A stretch of DNA of 16,560 nucleotides from CALMEH01 sp031409875 (GCA_031409875.1 JANNYB010000233.1:1-16560), one strand, 5' to 3'; positions 1 through 7,574 are shown, counted from the first letter of the stretch. Program-made: numbers and translations. The notes: a model not told the origin generated them from the letters alone.

Positions 1-43
1 CAAATCTTGTAATAATTTCTCAAAAGTGTTATCTATCTTGCTC

Positions 44-103
44 AGAGATGAGAGAAGTTTCTGGTTTTTTTTCACACTTAAAATAGTAACCTATCTCATC
101 TCT
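44..103. terminator. Weak hairpin followed by a T-run, left edge
   Basis: AGAGATGAGA at 44-53 is complementary to TCTCATCTCT at 94-103, which runs straight into TTTT. The loop is about 40 nt, which is long for an intrinsic terminator. It could end a plus-strand gene lying left of the window, but no coding sequence is seen in bases 1-137, so this is only a possibility. Confidence 0.25.
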
Positions 104-137
104 TTTTAATTACTTACCTTCTTAACTTGGCGCATAT

Positions 138-268
138 GGGCATCTTGCCCGCCGCGCGTTCGAGGCTTTGCGAGAACAGGCGCGAAAACGCTGCATATCA
201 AATCAAATTGATTTAGCCTCAAGCGTTTGCCGTTCTTGCTTCGCTTGAACGGGCGGGCAGAGATGCCC
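138..268. repeat. GC-rich element bounded by imperfect inverted repeats
   Basis: A GC-rich block in AT-rich surroundings. GGGCATCTTGCCCGCC at 138-153 is repeated in inverse orientation near 251-268 (reverse complement GGGCATCTCTGCCCGCC, one base longer). Inside, sequence around 170-195 (GCGAGAACAGGCG) resembles the reverse complement of 220-250 (GCAAGAACGGC), so the palindrome continues inward. It lies just upstream of the prepilin peptidase start. It carries no convincing gene: the open frames crossing it on both strands lack a ribosome binding site and recognisable protein features. Best read as a dispersed palindromic repeat or miniature inverted-repeat element. Confidence 0.5.
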
Positions 269-378
269 GCGCTCCCAGTTTGAAAATTTCGGTTGTCGTT
301 TCGTGTCCAAAAGGTTATGATGTTTATGGAAACTTTTTCCGCCTTTCTCAAATTTCTCCGAAAAATTCTTTTCAAATT

Positions 379-1272
379 ATGCCGCTTTTATTTTCTTTTG
401 AATCCGTTACGGGATTGCCCGTTTTTGTGGGTTACATTTTAATTTTCGTCATCGGCGCGATGATCGGCAGTTTTCTAAACGTCGTCATTCACCGCGTTCC
501 GTTGGAAGAATCAATCGTTTTTCCGAATTCCGCTTGCCCGAAATGCAAAAATGCCATAAAACCTTACGATAATTTTCCGATTTTGAGTTGGCTTTTGCTC
601 GGCGGAAAATGTCGCAACTGCAAAAATCCGATTTCGGCGCGTTATCCGGCAGTCGAATTATTAAACGCTCTGGCTTGGATTTTGGTGTTTTGGGCGATTG
701 GTTTTACTTGGTTTCTGCCTGTCGCGCTGATTTTTGTTTCGGTAATTATTTCGCTGATTTTTATTGACGCGGAAAATATGATTTTGCCGGACGTGATAAA
801 TTTTCCGCTTCTGTTTTTTGCAATTATCGTGCGGATAATTTTCGCCTTCGTGCCGGACGATTTTTTTCCGCCCGATTTAAAACACGCACCTTTGGTCGGT
901 TTAACTTCGCTTCCTTTGTGGTTAAACTCATTGCTCGGCGCATTTATGGGCGCAATGGTTGGCGGCGGATTTTTGTGGCTTGTCGGCGCGGTTTGGAAAA
1001 AACTTCGCGGCGTTGATGCAATGGGTTTCGGCGATGTCAAAATGATGTTCGCCGTCGGCGCACTTCTCGGTTGGCGTTTGACGTTTCTAACAATCTTCTT
1101 AGGCGCATTTTCCGGCGCAATCATCGGCGTATTTCTGCTTTCGCGCCAAAAAGACAAAGATTTTCAGACGCAAATTCCTTTCGGCATATTCTTAGGCATC
1201 GGCTCTATTCTCGCACTTCTTTTCGGCGAACAAATGATAAATTGGTATTTGAAAACCTTTATTCCGCAATAA
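379..1272 (+). CDS. pilD: Prepilin peptidase / N-methyltransferase (type IV pilus or type II secretion)
   Basis: Bifunctional inner-membrane aspartyl protease that cleaves the leader of type IV prepilins or pseudopilins and N-methylates the new first residue. All family marks are visible in the 297-residue product. The N-terminal motif GSFLNVVIHRVP lies at about 30-41. Four cysteines in two CxxC pairs (C53, C56, C78, C81) form the cytoplasmic zinc-binding domain. The two catalytic aspartates are D130 (in FIDAENMILPD) and D219 (in the GxGD motif, MGFGDVK). The remainder is hydrophobic membrane helices. The frame stays open upstream to a TTG at 280, but that extension overlaps the palindromic repeat and does not resemble the family. 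The ATG at 379 gives the expected N-terminus directly before the first membrane helix, though no strong Shine-Dalgarno is visible. No pilin or secretion gene is adjacent, so the gene stands alone, as pilD often does. Confidence 0.93.
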   Translation: MPLLFSFESVTGLPVFVGYILIFVIGAMIGSFLNVVIHRVPLEESIVFPNSACPKCKNAIKPYDNFPILSWLLLGGKCRNCKNPISARYPAVELLNALAWILVFWAIGFTWFLPVALIFVSVIISLIFIDAENMILPDVINFPLLFFAIIVRIIFAFVPDDFFPPDLKHAPLVGLTSLPLWLNSLLGAFMGAMVGGGFLWLVGAVWKKLRGVDAMGFGDVKMMFAVGALLGWRLTFLTIFLGAFSGAIIGVFLLSRQKDKDFQTQIPFGIFLGIGSILALLFGEQMINWYLKTFIPQ

Positions 1273-1281
1273 TTGAGAAGA

Positions 1282-1354
1282 GGAGAAAATGAGAAGAGGA
1301 GAAAGGGAGATTTTCTGCGTGCTAATCTCCCTTTCTCCTCTTCTCATTTTCTCC
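1282..1354. repeat. 31-bp perfect inverted repeat between convergent genes
   Basis: The arm at 1282-1312 (begins GGAGAAAATGAGAAGAGG) is the exact reverse complement of 1324-1354, with an 11-nt loop. The left arm is nearly all purine and is preceded by a partial direct copy (GAGAAGAGGAGAAA, from 1274). It sits between the stop of the plus-strand pilD (1272) and the stop of the minus-strand gene (1365), where a bidirectional transcription barrier is expected. There is no T-run on either side, so a classic intrinsic terminator is not certain; it may instead be an mRNA 3'-end stabilising hairpin or a mobile palindrome. Confidence 0.7.
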
Positions 1355-1364
1355 CCTTATTGCT

Positions 1365-2024
1365 TTAAGCCGGAGTTGTCGGTTTTTTCGGTGCGCTTTC
1401 GAGGTGCGAGGCGATTGCCCACGCCGCGAGTTTGCCGGGATTGTTTTTGTGTTTTAGTTTGACCATTGCCGAGCGTTGGCGAGAATGTGCCATCATTTCG
1501 CGCATTAGCGCGTCGAGTGCGCCGACCGCTTCGCCGTGTTCTTCCGCCGCGCTGTCGGCTTCGTCGCGGGCAGTTTGAAAATCATTTTTGGCAGTAATCA
1601 GAGCGGTGCGAAAATCTGCATCCAAACCGACATCAATAAATTGTTGTTCCAAAGCGGCGGTTTCCGCGTGAAAAGCATCAGCCGTCGCAATCAGATTTTG
1701 TTCGGTGCGCGGATTCGGCATCTTAAATTTCGAGGTAATTCCCGGCACACTCGTTTCGCCAATGGCGCGTGCGCCCAAAACGATTTCCCGAAACGCTTCG
1801 AGCAGATTATCGCGGCGGTCGCCCTTGATTGACATCGCTTGCGATTTATCACCCAAGCTCGCCACCAAAACCGCATCCCGCGACAAAGCATTCGTTGCTT
1901 TCGTATTTATCGTCACGGAAACCAATTCAACGGGCGAATCCTTCGGAAAATCGGCGGCATTGTCGGTAACAAAAACCCGTTCACGGTCAAGTTTGTCCAT
2001 CCTTCGGCGATGTGCATCATTCAT
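1365..2024 (-). CDS. Hypothetical helical protein, 219 residues
   Basis: I do not recognise a family. The 219-residue product has no signal peptide or membrane segment, so it is probably cytoplasmic. The N-terminal third (to about residue 85) mixes strand-like stretches such as VELVSVTINTKA with charged helix. Residues about 105-190 are rich in Ala, Glu, Asp and Arg and look like long alpha-helices or a coiled coil. The tail ends in a Lys/Pro-rich stretch. A GGAGG lies at 2036-2040, 11 nt before the ATG at 2024, slightly far but the only good start context. Codon use (GCG, TCG, CCG) matches the other native genes and supports it as real. It converges on pilD and has no operon partner; the gene-free region lies upstream of it. 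Confidence 0.75.
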   Translation of the reverse strand: MNDAHRRRMDKLDRERVFVTDNAADFPKDSPVELVSVTINTKATNALSRDAVLVASLGDKSQAMSIKGDRRDNLLEAFREIVLGARAIGETSVPGITSKFKMPNPRTEQNLIATADAFHAETAALEQQFIDVGLDADFRTALITAKNDFQTARDEADSAAEEHGEAVGALDALMREMMAHSRQRSAMVKLKHKNNPGKLAAWAIASHLESAPKKPTTPA

Positions 2025-2055
2025 ATTTTATTAATCCTCCATTCCTCAAAAGGCA

Positions 2056-2265
2056 GAAACCCGCACGTTAGTAATACTAAGTTGCGTAAAAGCAATGAAA
2101 ACAATTAAACCACAAAAATACACAAAAATACACAAAAATCAAGAATTCTTTGTGTAATTTTGTGTATTTTTGTGGTTCATTTTATTCTCTTTTTTCACGC
2201 AATCCGGTATTACTAAGGGTGTCAAAAGTTGCGAGGTCTAACACACTTGCTAACGTGCGTGTTTC
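2056..2265. repeat. Nested inverted-repeat element (MITE-like), about 210 bp
   Basis: Three nested palindromic layers share a centre. Outer: GAAACCCGCACGTTAG at 2056-2071 against CTAACGTGCGTGTTTC at 2250-2265 (one mismatch). Middle: AGTAATAC, five unmatched bases, then TGCGT at 2070-2087 against ACGCA and GTATTACT around 2198-2214. Core: a 28-bp arm at 2109-2136 (ACCACAAAAATACAC...) against 2149-2176, one mismatch, 12-nt loop. The right half is about 36 bp longer between its outer and middle layers, so one palindrome may have inserted into another. There is no transposase or credible ORF. The open frame from 2150 has no ribosome binding site and translates repeat DNA. Probably a non-autonomous mobile element or its remains. 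Confidence 0.6.
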
Positions 2266-2278
2266 CGTTTTTTTTACC

Positions 2279-2540
2279 AAAATCCGCGTTTATTTGAAAA
2301 AATCAGCATTTATCAGCAAAAAAATCCATTTATGCGGAGAAATCACGCTGAATCCGCGAAAAAATCCATTTATTCGGAGAAATTGTGATTTTTTGACAAA
2401 GATTTCGATTTATTAGCGAAAAGCCCGATTTTCCTGCAAAAATTCTAATTTTCCCACGAATTTCGCCATCAATCCGCAAATTTCAAAACTTCCCCGCAAA
2501 AATCCGCATCTTCCGACAAAAATTCAAGTCAAGCCTTAAA
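2279..2540. repeat. Degenerate tandem array of about 20-bp units
   Basis: Read by eye, this stretch splits into about 13 units of 18-21 bp. Each starts with an A-run, followed by a TCC/TTC core, a CATTT or GATTT block and a short GC-rich end. Examples are AAAAAATCAGCATTTATCAGC, AAAAAATCCATTTATTCGG and AAAGATTTCGATTTATTAGCG. No two units are identical, so the array is old or under relaxed constraint. It lies downstream (3') of the lipoprotein gene and upstream of the 1365-2024 gene. The spacing of A-runs, about two helical turns, would favour intrinsic DNA curvature. No coding sequence is supported here. Confidence 0.5.
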
Positions 2541-2599
2541 AATACTCCGAATTCTATCACGACTTTCGCAAATTGCAAGAATTTATTTAATATTGTGAA

Positions 2600-3145
2600 T
2601 CAATTTTTAGATTTATTACTTTCCAACCACTCACGGCTTTCCTTCAATATTTTCTCAATATCTTTGCTAGATAGATTCTCTATTCTAGGAAAATTTAAGC
2701 CAGTCAAGATTTCTAAAGCTGAAACAATATTTCTATCCAATTCTTTTTGGAAGATTTTCGTTTCAGTTCCACCTTCAAGTATAAGCTGATTCTCGGAAAG
2801 CGCATCAATTAAATCGCCTACAAAAAAAGTTTTATCATCGGATTCTTTTATCGCTTCGACAGTTTTCAGCCGTATTGTCAAGATTGGGTTTTTCAGTCCC
2901 AATCTTATTGTGTGTTTGTCTTTTTCTTTAACAGCCTTACTTAATGCCTTCTCCGCAATATTATAGTCCTTACTAAGAATTTCATTATCTTGTTTAATCG
3001 TAGGGATTATTTGTGGAAGTGGCTTTTTATTTTCAAACGAATCTTTTGTTTGCACTTTAGTTTGTTCCAACTTATTACAACTAATCAAAGTAATACCAAT
3101 GGTTATAGCAAGGATTACGAATAAACACTCAATTGTAAATTTCAT
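2600..3145 (-). CDS. Small lipoprotein with HEAT-like helical body
   Basis: A 181-residue predicted lipoprotein of unknown function. The start at 3145 is set by the Shine-Dalgarno GGAGG 7 nt upstream; the frame also opens at 3166, but that would place the ribosome binding site inside the gene. Residues 1-22 form a signal peptide with hydrophobic core (CLFVILAITIGITL) ending in the lipobox LISC, so the Cys at about 23 should be lipidated and anchor the protein in the envelope. Residues about 75-115 (IRLGLKNPILTIRLKTVEAI and on) look like helical repeats of HEAT type, and the rest is charged helix. It starts 25 nt after the stop of the large secreted protein, so the two are probably co-transcribed. 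Base composition is more AT-rich, and codons less GCG/TCG-biased, than in most neighbours, a trait shared with the 3' part of the upstream gene. Confidence 0.8.
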   Translation of the reverse strand: MKFTIECLFVILAITIGITLISCNKLEQTKVQTKDSFENKKPLPQIIPTIKQDNEILSKDYNIAEKALSKAVKEKDKHTIRLGLKNPILTIRLKTVEAIKESDDKTFFVGDLIDALSENQLILEGGTETKIFQKELDRNIVSALEILTGLNFPRIENLSSKDIEKILKESREWLESNKSKN

Positions 3146-3170
3146 TTTATTGCCTCCGTAGATCATTATT

Positions 3171-5849
3171 TTAAAAGTTCCCGTTATTAAGAGCTAAAAC
3201 TGAACTATTATCCACCCAAACGCCATTAACCTTGTGTAATCTTCGATGAAACTTCCACAGAAAAAAGTCGGAGATTCTAACCCAAGTTCCTTCAATTTCA
3301 AGTCTGGTAAATTCTCTAAATTGAAGTCTTGATTCAAAGGTATTTCCATCTGCCCCTGCCCGATTACAAATTACTGTATTCGGAATATCTTGGGCTAATA
3401 ATGTGCCTATTTGACTCTGACTATAAGGGTCATTCATTTCATCTAGAGCAGACCTGTCATCATTACCTATAACATCATTGGTAGGATAAGCCTCTAAATC
3501 AGATGGAAAGCCAGTTAAGACAAAAGAAGTGTCATTTGGACTAATAGTATTAGGATTCAATATTTTAAATCGAATTTGTCTGGAGCCGTCCCACTTTTTA
3601 TTTGCCCCGTTTGCTAATGTATCTCCGTTAATAGGATGATTTCCTCCAGGTGGAGAATTAACATTAGCACCGGATAAATTTGGTCTATTGGCATCAGTTA
3701 TAATTGTAGCGGGCTGAATTGTATGCCTAAATGTATATCCACCTTCTATACCCTGACCCGGACCCGCAGGTCTGCCAGTGTTGCCGGTTATTGCTGTAAT
3801 TTGGAAAGTTTCCGTCACCGTAACTGTCGCCCAAACAATCCAAACTCTCAATTCCTTAATTACATTATTACGATACTTTATTTTAACCGTTTCTCTTGAT
3901 GCACTACTTTTTGAAACAGTAGCTTGAAGCGGATTATTTGCTGACTCTGTTGCACCTTCCCAACTTATGTCATCAAGAATTGCTTGTGTGCTTTCGGAAA
4001 GTGTAGCAGTTAATGTTACTTGGTCATTAGTTCCTCCTTTCGGAGTTACAAAATGAATTATATTAGCATCACCAGTAATTTGAGTAATTTTGGTTGCTCC
4101 GTTCGCAGTTACGTTTGTAACTGTCGGTGTTACTACCATTTCACCGGAGCCTGCGCCGGGGTTTTCGCTCATCCAGCAATTATTTATTCCGGCATCGAAC
4201 CAAGTTATATCTATCCAATCTGTGCTAAATGACACTATGCCGGGAGAAATTGCTTCGGCTAAACCATCGTTCGTAATTGTCCCGATTTGTGGGTTTGAGT
4301 TTGCCCAACCCGCTACATATCTTGGAAAAGGTTCGCCTTGTTGTCCGTAACAGGTTGTCGTTTGGGTTAGGACTTGGAGTTGCAGATAACCGCCAACCGT
4401 AACCAATGCCGAGCCGGGCAGAACACCGATGGTCGAGCGGTTGTCGGGACAGCAGTTGTAACAAGCGTAGGTGCTGGCAATGCCCGTAACCGTGTTGACC
4501 TGCTCGCTTCGTCCGGTCATTTGTTTATTACTGTCTGCGCCGAACATTGTCCACGAGGCTTGTCCGCTGTCCATATTTGGCGGTATCAGATTGCCCATTC
4601 CATCGGGCGTTTGGCTGTCGCGCAAGGTTTTGAAATCAATCATCACGGTTTGAAATGGTTTGACTTCGCGTTCACCGAGCGAATAGCCGCCGCCTTCGTA
4701 GTTTAAGTATGCAACATATTTTTTCGGTATGTTCGATTCGTTTTTGATAAAGATAACGGTTGTGTAATCGCCGTCAACTTTCCACGGAAACCCGCCTGCG
4801 CTACTCGGCAGACGCATTGGATCGAGAAGTGGAACTTGGAAAACTTGTTGTCCGCTTTGGCTGACGCTCAGGGCGTTCATCAAAACCGTTCCGGGCGCGG
4901 TTGAATATTCGAGATTGATTCCGGCAAAGGTTACGTTTGACGGAAGATTTGCCGCTTGAATGGCTGGTTTGAGATTGATTGATTTGCTTTCGCCAGCGTC
5001 TATCTGTGTTGCGGGAATTTGGACAAAAGCAACTTCGCCGTTTGCGTTTGTGTATGGAATTTGTCCGCTGACGGTGGTTGTCGTCGTGCCGATGTTGCGG
5101 GCAACGACAATTGGGTTAAGTTGGTCATTGCCGATTGCGCCGATTCGCAAACCGCCGCCGTTAAATTTTGACGAAAGCGCAGTTGTCGGATCTGTAAAAT
5201 TGGCAACGGACGAATAACCGTCGCCTGCGTCGGAAACCAAAATCCGCGCCATTAGTGCGCCCGCGCCGCCGTTGTGTGTGATGGAAATGCCGCCTTCTTT
5301 TTTGATTACGCCGCCGTTTTGTTGTCCGACTAAATCTTGCAGAATGTCGAGAACGCGGGTTTCGTGCGGATTCAGATAAATTGTCGCGGGTTGCGATTGA
5401 TGCGGCGCAGTGCCTTCGACTCCGACGGTTGCCGTTACAACCAAATCGGTCGTGTTCGATAAAATAAATTTCGTGTCGGTTTGATTTGAAGGTTTCCACC
5501 AAACGCTTTCAAGGCGATTTGACGGAAAGCGCGACGCGGGTTGAATAAACTGTTCATCAAAAAGCATTCCGTTTTTAAGAATCTTAAACTGCGCTCCGAG
5601 TTGCAAACGTCCGCCCTGATGCGAAACTTGCAAACTGCCTTCGTCATATTGCAGCAAATAATTTGCCAGCAAAACGCGCAAATCAACTTCTTGAAATGAT
5701 TTCGCCGGAATCATCATCACGGGCAAATCCAATCTTACGCCGCTCAAACTATAAAACACAGGATTGACAGTAAGCGGTTCGGGACCTTTATTGTTGAACA
5801 TCAAAGTCGTTTCTTGTCCGTTTTTCAAACTGTAAAATGAACCAACCAA
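3171..5849 (-). CDS. Large secreted Ig-like (BIG2-type) protein, body reading frame; phase-variable, here out of frame with its signal peptide
   Basis: This 892-codon frame holds nearly all of a secreted protein, but its native start is missing from it. The first possible start is a TTG at 5849 with no Shine-Dalgarno, and the frame stays open upstream, without any start codon, into the tetranucleotide tract at 5938-5977. The true start with signal peptide is at 6105 in another frame. The N-terminal half (about 1-460) is beta-rich, with stretches such as LTVNPVFYSLSGVRLDLPVMM and GINLEYSTAPGTVLMNALSV. Residues about 470-545 resemble a bacterial Ig-like BIG2 domain (VTVGGYLQLQ, then SNPQIGTITNDGLAEAISPG). 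The C-terminal 300 residues are unrecognised, with a Trp-rich end (ISDFFLWKFHRRLHKVNG). Composition becomes more AT-rich after about residue 580. Likely extracellular or surface exposed; function unknown. A sequencing or assembly error in the repeat is the alternative to true phase variation. Confidence 0.8.
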   Translation of the reverse strand: MVGSFYSLKNGQETTLMFNNKGPEPLTVNPVFYSLSGVRLDLPVMMIPAKSFQEVDLRVLLANYLLQYDEGSLQVSHQGGRLQLGAQFKILKNGMLFDEQFIQPASRFPSNRLESVWWKPSNQTDTKFILSNTTDLVVTATVGVEGTAPHQSQPATIYLNPHETRVLDILQDLVGQQNGGVIKKEGGISITHNGGAGALMARILVSDAGDGYSSVANFTDPTTALSSKFNGGGLRIGAIGNDQLNPIVVARNIGTTTTTVSGQIPYTNANGEVAFVQIPATQIDAGESKSINLKPAIQAANLPSNVTFAGINLEYSTAPGTVLMNALSVSQSGQQVFQVPLLDPMRLPSSAGGFPWKVDGDYTTVIFIKNESNIPKKYVAYLNYEGGGYSLGEREVKPFQTVMIDFKTLRDSQTPDGMGNLIPPNMDSGQASWTMFGADSNKQMTGRSEQVNTVTGIASTYACYNCCPDNRSTIGVLPGSALVTVGGYLQLQVLTQTTTCYGQQGEPFPRYVAGWANSNPQIGTITNDGLAEAISPGIVSFSTDWIDITWFDAGINNCWMSENPGAGSGEMVVTPTVTNVTANGATKITQITGDANIIHFVTPKGGTNDQVTLTATLSESTQAILDDISWEGATESANNPLQATVSKSSASRETVKIKYRNNVIKELRVWIVWATVTVTETFQITAITGNTGRPAGPGQGIEGGYTFRHTIQPATIITDANRPNLSGANVNSPPGGNHPINGDTLANGANKKWDGSRQIRFKILNPNTISPNDTSFVLTGFPSDLEAYPTNDVIGNDDRSALDEMNDPYSQSQIGTLLAQDIPNTVICNRAGADGNTFESRLQFREFTRLEIEGTWVRISDFFLWKFHRRLHKVNGVWVDNSSVLALNNGNF

Positions 5850-5925
5850 CGTAAAAATTTCAACAGCATTTTCCGTCTGTCCGCAACACGATTTTTTCTT
5901 CGTTGTGTCGTTCGGATTTTGGCGG

Positions 5926-6105
<180 letters not shown>

Positions 6106-6280
6106 TTATGCCTCCGTAATACTTCGGGAGAAAAGGCTTTTTTCTCTCGCGTCAAAAAGTTAATTGGGAATCGGCTGATTAAATTTCAATTCGCCGCACT
6201 TAATTTATCGAGTTACAAAACCTTTGTGCGCTCTTTTTCTGAATCTGTCAAGCGAAATTGTAAAAATGTTTAACTTGAAA

Positions 6281-6577
6281 TCAACTTGCAACGAGGTCTT
6301 TCATACATTCTTTTGAGCAATAAAAAGTCTTCGAGCGAAAATAAATCGCTTTTGTGAGCGGTGTCCAAGTTCCGCATTTGGCGCATTTAACGAGTTTTTG
6401 CGCGGGTTGTTGTTCTGCCGGTTCAATATTTTTCGTGTCTTTCGGCTTGCCCATCTTACGCATTTGCCGAAACATTCGCCAAAAGTGAAAAGCCGTCATT
6501 ATTTGCTTGCGATAACGCACCGCAATGAGTGCCAGAATGACAATTAAAATCAGTAAAACTATTAAAACTTTGGTCAT
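6281..6577 (-). CDS. Small membrane-anchored zinc-ribbon protein (PP0621-like)
   Basis: A 98-residue protein. Residues 3-20 (KVLIVLLILIVILALIAV) form one membrane helix, followed by a basic stretch (RYRKQ... RMFRQMRKMGK), which suggests a cytoplasmic C-terminus by the positive-inside rule. The C-terminal half carries CAKC and CSKEC pairs about 20 residues apart, a probable four-cysteine zinc site. Layout and motif resemble the small PP0621-type proteins (membrane helix, then a Cys-rich tail ending in YCS-E). No function is established from sequence. Its ATG shares its A with the TAA stop of the preceding TPR gene (TAATG), so translation of the two is probably coupled and they likely work together. 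Confidence 0.8.
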   Translation of the reverse strand: MTKVLIVLLILIVILALIAVRYRKQIMTAFHFWRMFRQMRKMGKPKDTKNIEPAEQQPAQKLVKCAKCGTWTPLTKAIYFRSKTFYCSKECMKDLVAS

Positions 6578-7314
6578 TATTTCGCGCCTTCACTTTTCGC
6601 CATTTGTTGTTGAATATCTGCCAAACTCGGCGCGTTCGGGTTTATTTCCTTTAATTTCGCAAGATAATTTTCGGCTTCCTGCGTCTTGTTTTGTTTGATG
6701 TAAATTTGCACCAAAAAAAGCAAAGATTTTTCGTGTTTCGGGTTGCTTTCCAGAGTCTTTTTCATTTCGACAGCCGCTTTTTCTAAATCGGGCGGCGTTT
6801 GCAGAAAATAAGTCAAACCGAGATCGTTTCTGATTTCGGCATCTTTCGGCGAATTTTCTAAAAGTTTCGTATAAATTTGCCGCGCTTTTGCCAGACTTTC
6901 ATTGTCTTTATTGTAATATCCGACATCGAAATAACTGTGTCCGAGCGTGATTGCCGTGTCTTTATCAGCCGGATTATTTTGATATGCGCGTTCCAAAAGC
7001 CGTGCGGATTCGGCAATCAATTTCGCATCTTTTTTCATCGCGCCGTATTGATAAAGTGCCGTGCCGAATGTTTTTTGAACTTGAAAATTGTTCGGATTTT
7101 GGTCGGCTTCTGCTAATTTTTTACGGATTTCTTCGTCGGAAAGCGATGTTTCCGCGTCTTTGGTGTCCGAAGTTGGCGGAGTTGTTTTCAGACGGTTGTT
7201 TTCCGTCCGCAATGTTTCGAGTTCGGATTTGTTCAACGCATTGGCAAGAAAAAAACCGCCGATAAAGCTGAGAATTACTGCCAGAATTGAAAGACCTAAT
7301 GCTTTGCCGTTCAT
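6577..7314 (-). CDS. Membrane-anchored TPR protein
   Basis: A 245-residue protein. Residues about 7-27 (GLSILAVILSFIGGFFLANAL) are an uncleaved membrane anchor, followed by a short coiled-coil-like segment (SELETLRTENNRLK), then a linker. At least four tetratricopeptide-like helical pairs span about 75-230, with typical residues such as AITLGHSYFDVG, ARQIYTKLLENSPKDAEIRNDLG and AENYLAKLKEINPNAP. TPR arrays are protein-docking surfaces; the architecture resembles CycH/NrfG-like assembly factors, but no cytochrome maturation gene is near, so I do not assign that role. No clear Shine-Dalgarno precedes the ATG. An intrinsic terminator at 7503-7553 separates it from the upstream ribbon-helix-helix gene, so it probably has its own promoter. 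It overlaps the zinc-ribbon gene that follows. Confidence 0.85.
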   Translation of the reverse strand: MNGKALGLSILAVILSFIGGFFLANALNKSELETLRTENNRLKTTPPTSDTKDAETSLSDEEIRKKLAEADQNPNNFQVQKTFGTALYQYGAMKKDAKLIAESARLLERAYQNNPADKDTAITLGHSYFDVGYYNKDNESLAKARQIYTKLLENSPKDAEIRNDLGLTYFLQTPPDLEKAAVEMKKTLESNPKHEKSLLFLVQIYIKQNKTQEAENYLAKLKEINPNAPSLADIQQQMAKSEGAK

Positions 7315-7376
7315 TGTTTTTATTCTAGTTTGAAACCTTCAAAAAGTAAAAAATCCGAAATCGGAATAAGAATTTT

Positions 7377-7470
7377 TTATCCGCGAAACACGCGAAATAC
7401 GCGAAAAAAAAGAAGACAGAATATGAATTTCGGATTTAATTTTAGCGTGTTTCGCGTGTTTCGCGGATAA
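7377..7470. repeat. 26-bp inverted repeat in the TPR gene upstream region
   Basis: TTATCCGCGAAACACGCG and on to TACGC at 7377-7402 is complementary to 7445-7470 (GCGTGTTTCGCGTGTTTC and on), one mismatch, 42-bp spacer. Each arm contains tandem CGCGAAA(C/T)A units. A second short pair (AAATCCGAAAT near 7351, ATTTCGGATTT near 7427) interleaves with it. It lies between the terminator of the upstream gene and the TPR start at 7314, so it could influence TPR expression or be another dispersed palindrome. Confidence 0.55.
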
Positions 7471-7502
7471 ATGTTTTCGTTTTTCTGCCTTATTACGTTT
7501 GT

Positions 7503-7553
7503 AAAAAAAGGCGAGAAAGTTTGATTTGAGGGTATCAAACTTTTTCGCCTTTT
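7503..7553 (-). terminator. Intrinsic terminator after the ribbon-helix-helix gene
   Basis: On the minus strand a 20-bp stem (AAAAGGCGAAAAAGTTTGAT at 7553-7534 against 7525-7506, one mismatch, 8-nt loop) is followed directly by seven T residues (A-run at 7503-7509 on the plus strand). It lies 22 nt beyond the stop of the 7575-7838 gene and should end transcription from rnpB and that gene. Confidence 0.85.
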
Positions 7554-7574
7554 CACTTTTAAACTTTTACACTT

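Noticed and set aside
106..375. Minus-strand open frame of 89 codons opposite the pilD upstream region
   Set aside because: It reads through the GC-rich palindrome and the start of pilD; no start context and no recognisable protein features.
280..378. N-terminal extension of the prepilin peptidase from a TTG
   Set aside because: The extension lies beyond the expected N-terminus of the family and no Shine-Dalgarno supports it.
2150..2416. Plus-strand open frame of 88 codons
   Set aside because: It translates the inverted-repeat element and the degenerate array, has no ribosome binding site and its product only mirrors the repeats.
2279..2540. Possible CRISPR array
   Set aside because: Units are about 20 bp, all different, with no constant repeat and no spacers of uniform length; no cas gene is near.
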